The translations under genes were made by a program, and so were the position numbers. Shown here piece after piece: positions 1 through 7,660 of a stretch of DNA of 64,000 nt; within the stretch, counting starts at the first letter, position 1; every line of letters begins with the position of its first letter. Origin of the DNA: an uncultured Prevotellaceae bacterium (GTDB lineage Bacteria; Bacteroidota; Bacteroidia; Bacteroidales; Bacteroidaceae); contig CADAKX010000029.1 in NCBI GenBank assembly GCA_902788605.1, forward strand, positions 1-64,000. The letters are read 5' to 3'. The notes beneath the pieces are model-generated. The model was not told the origin of the DNA. It ran no database searches and saw only the letters and a list, made by a program, of their open reading frames with translations.

Positions 1-2
1 AA

Positions 3-52
3 ATATCTAAAAAAATATAGATATTATTTGTTTATCTAAAAAATAATAGATA
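3..52. promoter_or_regulatory. Twin dyad operator around the first promoter
   Basis: Two inverted repeats with the same geometry are visible: TATCTA at 4-9 with TAGATA at 18-23, and TATCTA at 33-38 with TAGATA at 47-52. Both have an 8-base A-rich spacer and their centres lie 29 bases apart. The first dyad lies upstream of the TTTG box and the second runs into the -7 box. This placement suits a repressor bound to the promoter; the HTH-containing product of the following gene is the obvious candidate, which is inference. Confidence 0.6.
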
Positions 53-58
53 TATTTG
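27..58 (+). promoter_or_regulatory. Bacteroidetes-type promoter for the SatD-like gene
   Basis: TTTG at 27-30 and TATATTTG at 51-58 are separated by 20 bases, which matches the Bacteroidetes -33/-7 consensus. The start codon at 79 leaves a leader of about 15 bases. Confidence 0.65.
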
Positions 59-78
59 CCGACGATTTAAAGATAGAA

Positions 79-750
79 ATGCTTATGGTAGCAACGATTT
101 CTGCTGATATAGTGCGCTCAACCTCGCTTGCTACAGGTGATTTGATTAACCTGCGTAAGAGGTTGAGGGGACTTCTTAATGATTTTGAGAAAGATTATGG
201 TGGCTTTTGGGCCCGAATAGTTAGGGGAGATAGCATAGAATGCTTTGTTCCTGAATATGGATATGCGCTTAGGATTGCCATTTTAATCAAATTGTTTGTT
301 AAGATGCAGGTAAGCGGTGTGGATTGTGACGAGGAATTACAGAAGTATGGGATCCGATTCTCGATAGGTGTCGGTGATATCAAATATGCCGATAAGCATG
401 AAGATATTATTGATGGGGAGGCTATATATATGTCGGGAAGAAACCTGGATGTGATCAGTGGGAAGGGTAACGTGTTTACGGCCTTCCAGATAAAGGATAC
501 TCCTGAGTCTTTTTGTAATTTGTTAGATTCGTATGTGGCGCTGCTGAGTAATATTGTTGATTCGTATTCGGCTAAACAGGCAGAGGTGGTATTCTACAAA
601 CTATTGGGCTTTAGAGAGATAGAGATTAGTGAGAAACTTGGTATCTATCAGTCGTCAGTTAATACGAGGTCGACAAAAGCTCAGTGGGGGCTGGTTAATA
701 CGGCGATTAAGGATTTTGAGGATTTAACGTATAAGAATATATGTGGTTAG
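79..750 (+). CDS. SatD-like regulator
   Basis: This 223-residue protein resembles SatD-family proteins. An N-terminal segment of about 130 residues begins ATISADIVRST, the style of a nucleotide-cyclase-like fold. A C-terminal helix-turn-helix lies near residues 170-205 (EISEKLGIYQSSVNTRS). In Bacteroidetes such genes are usually followed by a DUF3307 membrane protein, and that partner follows here with a 10-base overlap, although it is broken. An in-frame ATG at 85 is an alternative start. Two dyads flank the promoter, which suggests autoregulation. The molecular function of the family is not established; a regulatory or sensory role is inferred from the HTH. Confidence 0.65.
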   Translation: MLMVATISADIVRSTSLATGDLINLRKRLRGLLNDFEKDYGGFWARIVRGDSIECFVPEYGYALRIAILIKLFVKMQVSGVDCDEELQKYGIRFSIGVGDIKYADKHEDIIDGEAIYMSGRNLDVISGKGNVFTAFQIKDTPESFCNLLDSYVALLSNIVDSYSAKQAEVVFYKLLGFREIEISEKLGIYQSSVNTRSTKAQWGLVNTAIKDFEDLTYKNICG

Positions 751-1161
751 AGTTGTTTTTGTGTCTTATGCTGGCACATCTGGTAGCGGACTTTGTGCTG
801 CAGAGTAATAAGGTGTGCAAGGATAAGGCTGAGAAGAAATGGAAGTGTTGGTATCACTATGCGCATGCTTTGATTGAGCGAGCCACTTTGCGATTGATAT
901 GTGGAAATCGTATCGGGTATGCCGGAGGAGAAAGCCGGTGGTTTTAATGCTTGGGCATTGATTGGTGATATTGAGCGTTGGCTGATTCTGGTGTTTGTGT
1001 TGCTTCAGCGTTATGATGCCATCGGACTGTTGATAGCAGCCAAGTCGATTATCAGGTTTGGTGACAAGGAAACCACTAAGACGGAATATGTGCTTGCCGG
1101 TACCCTGATGAGCATTTTCATTGCGGTGCTGGCGGGAGTGATGGTAACGATGGCGAAGTGA
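741..1161 (+). pseudogene. DUF3307 membrane protein, internally deleted and frameshifted
   Basis: Two fragments in different frames belong to one DUF3307-type membrane protein. Frame one (from 741) begins MWLELFLCLMLAHLVADF and contains FVLQSNKVCKDKAEKKW, which is the family N-terminus. Frame two (about 915-1161) ends with GLLIAAKSIIRFGD and EYVLAGTLMS, the family C-terminus. Intact relatives are about 230-250 residues, whereas only about 140 codons remain, so roughly 100 codons are missing as well as the frame being lost near 880-915. The gene overlaps the SatD-like gene, the usual pairing. No complete product can be made. Confidence 0.7.
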
Positions 1162-1191
1162 GAATGGTGTTAAAATGTTAAATGATAAAAT

Positions 1192-1229
1192 AAAGGCTTC
1201 TGTGTGATTGCACACGGAGGCTTTTTTTA
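1192..1229 (+). terminator. Rho-independent terminator after the SatD/DUF3307 pair
   Basis: A 12-base-pair stem (1195-1206 with 1211-1222, including G-U pairs) with a 4-base ATTG loop is followed by a run of T from 1222 to 1228. The G-U pairs become mismatches on the other strand, so it should act mainly for plus-strand transcripts. Confidence 0.75.
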
Positions 1230-1284
1230 TGGAGGGGGCAAGTAGACTTTTTGAAAAAAAGTTGAGTTTTGGGTGTAACAATAT

Positions 1285-1476
1285 CTAGTAACCAAGTGCA
1301 GCCTTTCTCAGTGTTCCTGTTTTGCGTCTTTCTTCCAGATTGTCATTCAAAATCTGAAGGGCTTTGATTTTGTCGGGAAGGTTGCTGTAGTTTGTGCTTG
1401 CGTATCCTATTGGTTCTATTAAGCAGTAGGATTGCCAGTAACAACCAAAGAGTTCAAGGACATTGTATCCAATCAT
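1285..1476 (-). CDS. Small protein of unknown function, last gene of island operon
   Basis: This 63-residue protein is not recognised. Its start codon overlaps the stop of the upstream 160-residue gene in an ATGA arrangement (1473-1476), which supports it as a translationally coupled gene rather than a chance frame. It has no signal peptide or membrane segment. The C-terminal half is charged (DNLEERRKTGTLRKAALGY). It closes a run of minus-strand genes of the same kind. Confidence 0.5.
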   Translation of the reverse strand: MIGYNVLELFGCYWQSYCLIEPIGYASTNYSNLPDKIKALQILNDNLEERRKTGTLRKAALGY

Positions 1477-1955
1477 GGTGTAGGCTCCATAGTGACATTA
1501 AATTGTTTGAAGGACCTTTCCTGTTCCTCGTAGTACTCATGGTATTGCTGGCCGAAGCTGTTGATGCCATCGAGCGCTTCTGGGGTGAAGATGCTCTCGT
1601 ATGGAATTCCGAGGGCATGGAAGAAGTTTTCCAGCTCATTCAGACTCTCGCCATTCGCATCGACTAGCGTGTGGAGATACTTCAGGTCGATGATGATAAT
1701 ACGGGCTCCCAAAGGAATGGTTCTGACGCGATATCCTTCAATGTCGCGCTGGAAGTACATTTCGGAGGTGTAGTCGTCACATACGGCTTCGAATCCCAGC
1801 GGCTCGAGGATATGCTTGTTCAAGGGGATGAGATATCTGATGGTGTCAGCATTAGATGACTCACCGTTATACACGTCGAACTCCATCTTCTCGTTGTAGA
1901 AGTGGCAACCTGTCCGAAGGTTTTTCGGTTTGTTTTGAGTTTTGAGATCTTGCAT
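1473..1955 (-). CDS. Acidic protein of unknown function
   Basis: This is a 160-residue soluble acidic protein without a recognised domain. It has aromatic-rich strands such as GARIIIIDLKYLHTLV in the middle and a C-terminal helix rich in Glu and Tyr (QQYHEYYEEQERSF). It sits 3 bases from the upstream 124-residue gene and overlaps the downstream gene by ATGA, so it is part of an operon. Size, acidity and clustering are reminiscent of immunity-type or defence-accessory proteins of Bacteroidetes accessory islands, but nothing in the sequence proves that. Confidence 0.55.
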   Translation of the reverse strand: MQDLKTQNKPKNLRTGCHFYNEKMEFDVYNGESSNADTIRYLIPLNKHILEPLGFEAVCDDYTSEMYFQRDIEGYRVRTIPLGARIIIIDLKYLHTLVDANGESLNELENFFHALGIPYESIFTPEALDGINSFGQQYHEYYEEQERSFKQFNVTMEPTP

Positions 1956-1958
1956 AGG

Positions 1959-2333
1959 TTATTTGATATTCTGATTATTTGATTCTAAAGCCTTAATAAA
2001 GGCCTCCAGCCTGTCCAGGTTCATGTGAGAGTTTTCTTGTCGGGCTAATTCTGCCTGCTCCTCGTCAGAGGGCTTGTGCTCTCGGAAAATGTTGATGTAC
2101 TCATTTTGCGAATCGATGTCAACGGATACGATGACATTCTCGTCCACACCATATCCCATACCGTCATCGACGAGGATTCTGGGGTAGATATCCATCAGTG
2201 GGGTATTGGATGGAAACTTGATGAAATTGCCATCCTGCTGACCGCCCAGTGCCAGTAGAATCTCACGGAGGTTCATCTTGTACTCCGGCCAGCCCTGAAA
2301 GTCGTAACAAACTATGTCTTCAGTTTTTCTCAT
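1959..2333 (-). CDS. Protein of unknown function
   Basis: This is a 124-residue acidic protein with no domain I recognise. The start is the ATG at 2333. The N-terminal half looks beta-rich (NVIVSVDIDSQNEYINIF), and the last 40 residues are a charged helix (SDEEQAELARQENS). No transmembrane segment is visible. It lies 3 bases upstream of the 160-residue gene and 42 bases downstream of the 196-residue gene on the same strand, so cotranscription is likely. Confidence 0.5.
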   Translation of the reverse strand: MRKTEDIVCYDFQGWPEYKMNLREILLALGGQQDGNFIKFPSNTPLMDIYPRILVDDGMGYGVDENVIVSVDIDSQNEYINIFREHKPSDEEQAELARQENSHMNLDRLEAFIKALESNNQNIK

Positions 2334-2375
2334 TGCTTCTGTTCTTTTGAGAGTTCTACTTGCTAGATGATTATT

Positions 2376-2966
2376 TTATGCATAAAAGAACACCACTCGG
2401 ACCTTGGCGGGATCGTAGATGAAATCGACTTCGCTGATAAGGAAGTGAATCTTGAACACTTCGGCCATGACGCTTATGTAATCTTCGAGATAGTCATCAA
2501 AGGTAGCTCTTGGGGAACGGTAATAATCGTCTTCCTCGACCTCGGCCTTAGTAGTATTGGTCAGCATCTTGATGATTAACTGCATGTTACGGTCGTGAAA
2601 GGCATCGGAAAGAAGGGAATAGATTTGCTCCTGACATTTGTCGGCAAATGTTTCGAGTTCGGAAAGCAGGAAGCATTCGGTGCGGACAGGCCAGTCGTAG
2701 TGCTCGATATATACTCTGGTCTCATCGCTTAGCTCGCTTTGGACTATCGGGTGACTGATATCGTCGACAGAATACATTGATCCGGGGGAATAAAAGCCAG
2801 AGGATGAACGACGCAAGAAGCAATGATGCTTGGTGAGCTTAAGGTCATCAGCAACCAAATCGGGCTGGTTGTAACTACTGTCTTTGTACTTGCTCCATAG
2901 CGGCAGCAAGTGCCATTGGTTGTCCTTGTCGATGACTTCGATAAAACGGTGTGCATATACGCCCAT
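2376..2966 (-). CDS. Protein of unknown function
   Basis: This 196-residue protein starts MGVYAHRFIEVIDKDNQWHL and continues LLPLWSKYKD, a pattern of hypothetical proteins that read as single-domain soluble beta-alpha folds. I cannot assign a family. No signal peptide or membrane helix is seen. It ends 42 bases before the next minus-strand gene and begins 3 bases after the 300-residue gene, so it is part of the same transcription unit. Confidence 0.5.
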   Translation of the reverse strand: MGVYAHRFIEVIDKDNQWHLLPLWSKYKDSSYNQPDLVADDLKLTKHHCFLRRSSSGFYSPGSMYSVDDISHPIVQSELSDETRVYIEHYDWPVRTECFLLSELETFADKCQEQIYSLLSDAFHDRNMQLIIKMLTNTTKAEVEEDDYYRSPRATFDDYLEDYISVMAEVFKIHFLISEVDFIYDPAKVRVVFFYA

Positions 2967-2969
2967 AGT

Positions 2970-3872
2970 TTATTCCTTTCTGTTATAATTCTCAATATTA
3001 TCTTCCACAATACATTCCTCATTGATGGACCAGGCGGCCCAGGGCTCGATACGGAATTTGTCGAGGGGACGCTTGACTTTTTTGTATTTCAGTTTACCTT
3101 CGCTAGAGTAATCGTATTGCCAGGTGTCGAAGTAGGGGATGAGTTCCTCTTTGCCATTGAAGTGGGTACGACAGACCTTGTGGCAAGGCGTGTAGAAAAA
3201 GGAGGCGAGGGCATCCCAGCCCAGATAGTCGTCGATGCTCATCATAGGCCAGAAATGGGTGTCTTTCTTCTCGTTGTCGTCTCTCAATGTTGTGGCATAT
3301 TCGATATGGCCCTCGTTGCTGACGAAAACCTCGATGCGTTCGTATTGCAGGAGTTTTTCCACGGTTTCGATACTGTTCTCGGTGATGAAGGTGAGGAACA
3401 GGTCCATCGGACTGTGGATTTCTTTCAAGTAGTGAGGGATGCAGAAGTTGAAATCCTGGAACTGCAGATGCATGGCTATTTCGCGTCGGATGTCCAAGGC
3501 ATTGTGTTTCTTTTGGGCTTCGGTGAGAACATCCTGACTGTAGCGAACGATGTCCTGCCAATGGGCTGCGGCATAACTGTGTCGGCCCATCGCGTAGTTC
3601 TTTGAGAGCCAGATGAGGTCTTGTTCCAAGTAGGTCTCTTTGAGGGTGATAACATCTTTGATTTTCTTCCGTTTGAGGAAGGCGCAAAAGGCGTTCACGA
3701 GAGCACGGAATTCATAGGAACCGAACTCAATATCCATGAACTGGCGGTAGTGTTCGAGTTCGCTATAGCCTTTTCTGCTGACGTAATCGGTCATGCCCAT
3801 GGCATAGCGGTATGACATCCAGGCAAGGGCCTCTTTATATAGGCCGTCTTTCTTTGTAACTGGTTTATTCAT
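2970..3872 (-). CDS. Protein of unknown function, mostly helical
   Basis: This is a 300-residue soluble protein. The N-terminal two thirds appear helical with many aromatic residues (WMSYRYAMGMTDYVSRKGY, WLSKNYAMGRHSYAAAHWQD); the C-terminal third is mixed. The repeated YAMG motif near residues 24 and 113 hints at an internal duplication of a helical unit. It overlaps the upstream 182-residue gene by ATGA at 3869-3872 and is followed 3 bases later by the 196-residue gene. Function is unknown. Confidence 0.5.
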   Translation of the reverse strand: MNKPVTKKDGLYKEALAWMSYRYAMGMTDYVSRKGYSELEHYRQFMDIEFGSYEFRALVNAFCAFLKRKKIKDVITLKETYLEQDLIWLSKNYAMGRHSYAAAHWQDIVRYSQDVLTEAQKKHNALDIRREIAMHLQFQDFNFCIPHYLKEIHSPMDLFLTFITENSIETVEKLLQYERIEVFVSNEGHIEYATTLRDDNEKKDTHFWPMMSIDDYLGWDALASFFYTPCHKVCRTHFNGKEELIPYFDTWQYDYSSEGKLKYKKVKRPLDKFRIEPWAAWSINEECIVEDNIENYNRKE

Positions 3873-4417
3873 AATGCGTTTGAAATTGATTTGGCGTTAA
3901 AGAATTGCATCATTTTGTTGAAGATTCGGGCGAAGAAGATGTCGATTTCTTCGTACCTGGGCTGGCGGGTTAGGTATTCTTCAAGCGTCACCCAACGACT
4001 GAAAGGTGTTTCATCGTGTGGTAAGTCTTCTGGCCCTAGAAGAAAACCGTATTTGACATCTTGCAAGCGATATATGTCTCCACGTTCCTTGATGCAGAGG
4101 ACCAGTGCACCATTATTGTTGTCGCAATGGTGGAGCACCTTCTGGCAGTCTTCAAGTCGCGTGAAATCGAAACAGGAATAGTCCCGTTGCAGCTCAAATA
4201 AGTCATCCGTTTTTGGGATGACGGAAGTGAAGAAGTCCTGTTTTTCCTTGCCAATACCGATGTGCTGTCCTGAGAGGATGTTGAGCAGCATAACAGGCAT
4301 TACTTTTCCGTAGCCCCATTGGAGGTGATACACTTTGTTGAGGCGAGCGCCTGCTTTGTTCTCCATCGAGAGGAGAAGGTTAGTTCTTTGTCCCATGATT
4401 ATTTTGTTTTTTCTCAT
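3869..4417 (-). CDS. Protein of unknown function
   Basis: This is a 182-residue protein when started at the ATG at 4417; a GTG at 4450 would overlap the previous gene, and an ATG at 4396 is a third option. The sequence MRKNKIIMGQRTNLLLSM precedes a beta-rich middle. It contains no recognised domain, signal or membrane segment. Its stop is coupled to the downstream 300-residue gene, and it begins about 20 bases after the stop of the 170-residue gene. Confidence 0.5.
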   Translation of the reverse strand: MRKNKIIMGQRTNLLLSMENKAGARLNKVYHLQWGYGKVMPVMLLNILSGQHIGIGKEKQDFFTSVIPKTDDLFELQRDYSCFDFTRLEDCQKVLHHCDNNNGALVLCIKERGDIYRLQDVKYGFLLGPEDLPHDETPFSRWVTLEEYLTRQPRYEEIDIFFARIFNKMMQFFNAKSISNAL

Positions 4418-4437
4418 TGCAAATTTCCAAAATTCAT

Positions 4438-4950
4438 CTAATCCCACCACCCAAAGAGTTTGTATTCTCTAATCATGTGATACAGATGCAACGCCTTCTG
4501 CTGGCGGAGACTGATCTTCAGATGTATCGAGTATTCACGTCTGTCTTCTGCCAACGCATCCTTGATAGGAGCGCTACGGAAGAAGCGCTTCTCGTTTCTG
4601 GTGTTCACATATATAGGGATATCTGGCAGAGGGTCCTTATCATCGTCGACCATCTCGTAGTTTCCATCATCAAGTTTACGGAATTGTATTCTCGTGCCAG
4701 AGTAGGCTCGTTCAAGCCAAGTATTGTGTACACCATCATTCTCCATGAAGATATCGATTAGCTTCAAACAAATACCTAAATCACGTGTCGTATACTTATT
4801 ATCCTCCGCAATATCACTTATTTTGAAATAATCATGCATGCGCTGGAGTTTCTTCTTCTCCAACGCGATGAGATAGCCATAATCCCAATCGTAATCTTTG
4901 GCCAACAGATGCTTATAAGCATGAATAGGGTTTCTTCTTTTCTTTTTCAT
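4438..4950 (-). CDS. Basic-start protein of unknown function, first gene behind a shared 44-base element
   Basis: This 170-residue protein starts MKKKRRNPIHAYKHLLAKDY and has a positively charged first helix followed by an acidic middle. No family is recognised. It is the first gene of a minus-strand run (4950 down to 1285) and has copy A of the 44-base element centred about 40 bases upstream of its start. That makes it the probable first cistron of a transcription unit. Confidence 0.5.
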   Translation of the reverse strand: MKKKRRNPIHAYKHLLAKDYDWDYGYLIALEKKKLQRMHDYFKISDIAEDNKYTTRDLGICLKLIDIFMENDGVHNTWLERAYSGTRIQFRKLDDGNYEMVDDDKDPLPDIPIYVNTRNEKRFFRSAPIKDALAEDRREYSIHLKISLRQQKALHLYHMIREYKLFGWWD

Positions 4951-4967
4951 AACTCTATTGCTTTATT

Positions 4968-5011
4968 GTTCGACTTTCTACTTGTAAGTAGGGAAAAATG
5001 CAGAATGTTAC
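4968..5011 (-). promoter_or_regulatory. Shared 44-base element, copy A
   Basis: Read on the minus strand, this element has GTAAC at its 5' end, 15 bases, then CTACTT, a perfect dyad CTACTTACAAGTAG, then AAAG and CGAAC. GTAAC begins 61 bases upstream of the ATG at 4950. Copies B (8781-8824) and C (11441-11484) have the same length, spacing and orientation relative to a start codon. It has no TAnnTTTG box, so it is not the usual housekeeping promoter. An alternative-sigma promoter with an operator dyad fits, but this is inference. Confidence 0.6.
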
Positions 5012-5036
5012 GGTTGGAATTGAGAAAAAATGTGGT

Positions 5037-5840
5037 TTATTTACCGCTCCAAGCCTTAATCAGCTCTTCGTCTGTTCGTATTTCGTTCTCGAAAGCATCG
5101 ACAGGATTCCAGATTTCACCGTGGATGAGATCGCCTCTGTAGTCGGCCTTCCACTTCTGATGGCATCGACGGCAGATGCATTTTGAGCGAGGAATGCCCA
5201 CATAGTTGTACGCACAACTGTGTCCCTCAATCGCACAGATTTTGCTCATGTCTGCCTCTTTTTTCAGGGCAATGGCCAAACGAGTGTGAAGATAGTCGAT
5301 GGCTTCTTTTTCGAGGGTTCTGCTCAACGAGAAGGTATGCGTGGGAGCGATGTGCAGATGGTCTATGTGATGGTCATCTAACGGCAGGACCAGATAGCAG
5401 TCGTCTTCTGCATCGAGCACAGGGAAATTGTCATCGGGTGTTGGGGGCAAGGCTTCGATAATGGCAGCAAAAAGATGGTGCCCCTCTAACACTTCCACGA
5501 TGTCACCAACGTGAAAACGGATGGCCTCAGGCTGACGGCCTTCGAACTGATTGACAAGATTGTAGTTCTGCAGGCATTGGTCGATGAGATTGCTGTTGGC
5601 ATCGTAGGTCCTTACGCTAAGCCATCGTACGTCACCGATATCACCGTCTACAGCGATTTCTTTCACCATATAGACAAAGATATCCTCGGCATCGTATGTC
5701 TCATTGTTGTTCTTAGGAATCGTTCCTACCGCCTTTTCGAGCGAGGAGTAATGTCCCAGAATCATGATGCCAGCATCGCGATACCAATGCTCTTCGGAGT
5801 CATAGATTCGGATTTCTTCGAGTCGGAAAATTGATGTCAT
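5037..5840 (-). CDS. Protein with C-terminal Cys cluster, possible zinc ribbon
   Basis: This is a 267-residue acidic protein of unknown function. The N-terminal 120 residues read as an alpha/beta module, followed by a beta-barrel-like stretch (FHVGDIVEVLEGHHLFAAII). Near residues 205-235 it carries Cys and His residues arranged as in a small zinc site (CAIEGHSC, then RSKCICRRCHQKWK). The last motif resembles small zinc-binding segments seen in phage and accessory proteins. It lies 3 bases from the upstream 325-residue gene. Binding to zinc or nucleic acid is inferred from the Cys pattern only. Confidence 0.5.
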   Translation of the reverse strand: MTSIFRLEEIRIYDSEEHWYRDAGIMILGHYSSLEKAVGTIPKNNNETYDAEDIFVYMVKEIAVDGDIGDVRWLSVRTYDANSNLIDQCLQNYNLVNQFEGRQPEAIRFHVGDIVEVLEGHHLFAAIIEALPPTPDDNFPVLDAEDDCYLVLPLDDHHIDHLHIAPTHTFSLSRTLEKEAIDYLHTRLAIALKKEADMSKICAIEGHSCAYNYVGIPRSKCICRRCHQKWKADYRGDLIHGEIWNPVDAFENEIRTDEELIKAWSGK

Positions 5841-5843
5841 AAC

Positions 5844-6821
5844 TCATTTCGCAACAATAACAGTTAAAGACACATCATTACCTAGTTCCTCATCGAGTCC
5901 TTCTGCATGGTGTAATCTCAGATGAGAAAAAATAGAGAAGAATTCTTTGATACGTTCTTTTTCTTGGTCAGTCAATGGAGCGGTTATAGATGTCCGTAAT
6001 AGCCATATCATATCCGTTCCGTCCACCCAACTCCAATTGTAGTAATCGGTGATGAGTTGCATGAGATATGGTATGCGTTCCTCACGATTGACAACATGCG
6101 ACTGTAAATTTACTTTATGTACATTCTCTACGTTCATCAGAAAATCTACATCTTGGCGTTTGAGCGAACTATCCTTTGTCAGTTGCTGGATAAGGTAGTC
6201 GTGCTTGGCCATTCGCTCCAAGTATTCTTCTCGGAGTTCCTGACGATATTTGCGCTTCCTCTTCGCGCGATTCATACGTGGTTTGTTGAACATAGACTTC
6301 ATGTAATCCATGTTGTAACAGCCTTTGCCACTTTCGTCAAACCAGCGGTCCTTCTTGCGTACTTCGTTTTTGTACATTCTGAGTTGTAGTGCCCAGAGGG
6401 CTTTCTCGTACTGATTGTGAGGCTCTTTACATGGCTCCCAACCAGCGAACACCTCTTCTCTTTGTTTTGGAGTGAAACCATAAAACGTCATCTCCCAGAG
6501 GATGCGTGCCAACACCTCAGTTTCTGTCAGATTCAAATCATTGGCTACTTTAATCTCCTTTGCCAGTGCATTTTCCCATTTACAACTGGCTCCATAGACG
6601 TCTATCCATCGTTCTCCATCTTCAAGAATAGAGTTCTGCCAACCGATTTCGATATGTGGCGTGTCTTCTGGATGGAAATCATTGTCTGGCTCCATCTGCC
6701 GCAAAATGTCGAACGCCTCTTTGTAGCCTGCAAACCGCTCATTGATTTGGTCATCTCTCTTCGTCAGTTCTGGTGTGATACTGTCGAAGTCGTACTTCAT
6801 GATTAATACTTTTAGTGTCAT
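5844..6821 (-). CDS. DUF6557-like protein
   Basis: This 325-residue soluble protein has an N-terminal half that resembles a Bacteroidetes family I recall as DUF6557: YKEAFDILRQMEPDND, then WIDVYGASCKWENALAKEI, then EVLARILWEMTFYGF. The C-terminal half is a separate helical region with a basic patch (NRAKRKRKYRQELREEYLER). The start is the ATG at 6821, coupled by ATGA to the upstream membrane-protein gene; an in-frame ATG at 6800 is an alternative. Function is unknown and the family name is from memory. Confidence 0.45.
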   Translation of the reverse strand: MTLKVLIMKYDFDSITPELTKRDDQINERFAGYKEAFDILRQMEPDNDFHPEDTPHIEIGWQNSILEDGERWIDVYGASCKWENALAKEIKVANDLNLTETEVLARILWEMTFYGFTPKQREEVFAGWEPCKEPHNQYEKALWALQLRMYKNEVRKKDRWFDESGKGCYNMDYMKSMFNKPRMNRAKRKRKYRQELREEYLERMAKHDYLIQQLTKDSSLKRQDVDFLMNVENVHKVNLQSHVVNREERIPYLMQLITDYYNWSWVDGTDMIWLLRTSITAPLTDQEKERIKEFFSIFSHLRLHHAEGLDEELGNDVSLTVIVAK

Positions 6822-7081
6822 ATAATTCTTCTATATTGTTCTACTTGCTTTGATGTTTGCTTATTAATTGTTATTCGCCCTCCAAGCAGCATACCACAAA
6901 GGAGTTCCAATCCCCAGGCTTGAAGGAAGGTGATTTCCGGGAGGTTGAAGAGTTCTGGTAGCAGCCAATTCCAAAGGAGTTGGACTGGCCAGGCGAAGAG
7001 TAAGGATAAAGCAAGCCCGATAAGGAGTCCAGTAGAACATCCTAATGCCATTGTTAGGCAGGAGTCATAAAGGCGATTCAT
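6818..7081 (-). CDS. Small two-helix membrane protein
   Basis: This 87-residue protein starts MNRLYDSCLTMALG; the ATG at 7081 was chosen because upstream frame codons are only TTG. Two membrane helices are visible: GLLIGLALSLLFAWPVQLLW and WGLELLCGMLLGGRI, joined by an aromatic-rich loop. Similar two-helix proteins with the phrase TFLQAWGLELL occur in Bacteroidetes phage-related and accessory regions. It is coupled to the downstream gene by ATGA and begins 11 bases after the upstream 80-residue gene. Function is unknown. Confidence 0.55.
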   Translation of the reverse strand: MNRLYDSCLTMALGCSTGLLIGLALSLLFAWPVQLLWNWLLPELFNLPEITFLQAWGLELLCGMLLGGRITINKQTSKQVEQYRRII

Positions 7082-7092
7082 ATAGTGTTGTT

Positions 7093-7335
7093 TTATATCT
7101 CCCAAGTATAGGTTTCAACATAATCGCCACAGGTTTTGCAGGGTCTGTCATCACACTCATATTCGCCAAAGGTCTCGACTAAGTCCTGAAGCACATAGTT
7201 GAAATCTTGGGCTTTTAAGTGCTCAAAAATTGTTTTCAACACGACTTGACGTTCTTCGTCCGTCATGTTAATCTCTTGTTTGCCATCTACACATAGTGAA
7301 TTGTGTATGCAGCCACGTACCATTCTGATTGTCAT
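7093..7335 (-). CDS. Small Cys-containing protein of unknown function
   Basis: This is an 80-residue protein with two Cys pairs: CIHNSLC near the start and CDDRPCKTCGDY near the end, so a single zinc site is possible. The middle is a helix (EERQVVLKTIFEHLKAQD). The ATG at 7335 is used; the ATG at 7323 is an alternative. A shortened copy of the shared 44-base element lies at 7371-7392, about 57 bases upstream of the start. Confidence 0.5.
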   Translation of the reverse strand: MTIRMVRGCIHNSLCVDGKQEINMTDEERQVVLKTIFEHLKAQDFNYVLQDLVETFGEYECDDRPCKTCGDYVETYTWEI

Positions 7336-7370
7336 AATGATGTTGTTTTGTATTTTGTTATCATATTATT

Positions 7371-7392
7371 CTCGCTTTCTGATGTATGTTAC
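7371..7392 (-). promoter_or_regulatory. Shared element, copy D (half-size, decayed)
   Basis: On the minus strand, GTAACAT at the 5' end and AGAAAGCGAG at the 3' end match both ends of the 44-base element. The central 22 bases, including the CTACTT dyad, are absent. GTAAC begins 57 bases before the ATG at 7335, close to the 59-64 bases seen for the intact copies, so this is probably a deleted derivative. Confidence 0.4.
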
Positions 7393-7407
7393 ATCGTTTT
7401 GTGCAGG

Positions 7408-7653
7408 CTATCTATTTGCATCAGTTTTGTGAAATCTCCCATTGAGAATGGCAAAGTAGATGTCGCAATAATCGCCAACATTCATTACAATTTCACCAGC
7501 CATAATTTGATGAAGTCTATTGGCATCCATCCGTGTGTACTTTGCCACCTGCTCCTCAGTCACATGGTGATCCTCCATGCGCTTTCTTAAACGTTCCGCC
7601 ACAATGCGACTACGCTCCAATGGTGGCTTGCTCCAAAACTCTTTACGCGTCAT
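7408..7653 (-). CDS. HTH protein, XRE-like
   Basis: This 81-residue protein starts at the ATG at 7653; the open frame extends to a TTG at 7680. The helix-turn-helix is readable in the middle (EEQVAKYTRMDANRLHQI), as in XRE-family regulators or antitoxins, with a short N-terminal helical segment and a C-terminal tail. It starts 7 bases after the stop of the 111-residue gene in the metallophosphoesterase unit. It may regulate the island, but no target is visible apart from the shared element upstream of neighbouring units. Confidence 0.55.
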   Translation of the reverse strand: MTRKEFWSKPPLERSRIVAERLRKRMEDHHVTEEQVAKYTRMDANRLHQIMAGEIVMNVGDYCDIYFAILNGRFHKTDANR

Positions 7654-7660
7654 AACTGTC

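Noticed and set aside
6836..6849. Another copy of the shared element (CAAGTAGAACAATA on the minus strand)
   Set aside because: It lies inside the coding end of the small membrane protein, lacks GTAAC and the dyad, and is probably chance.
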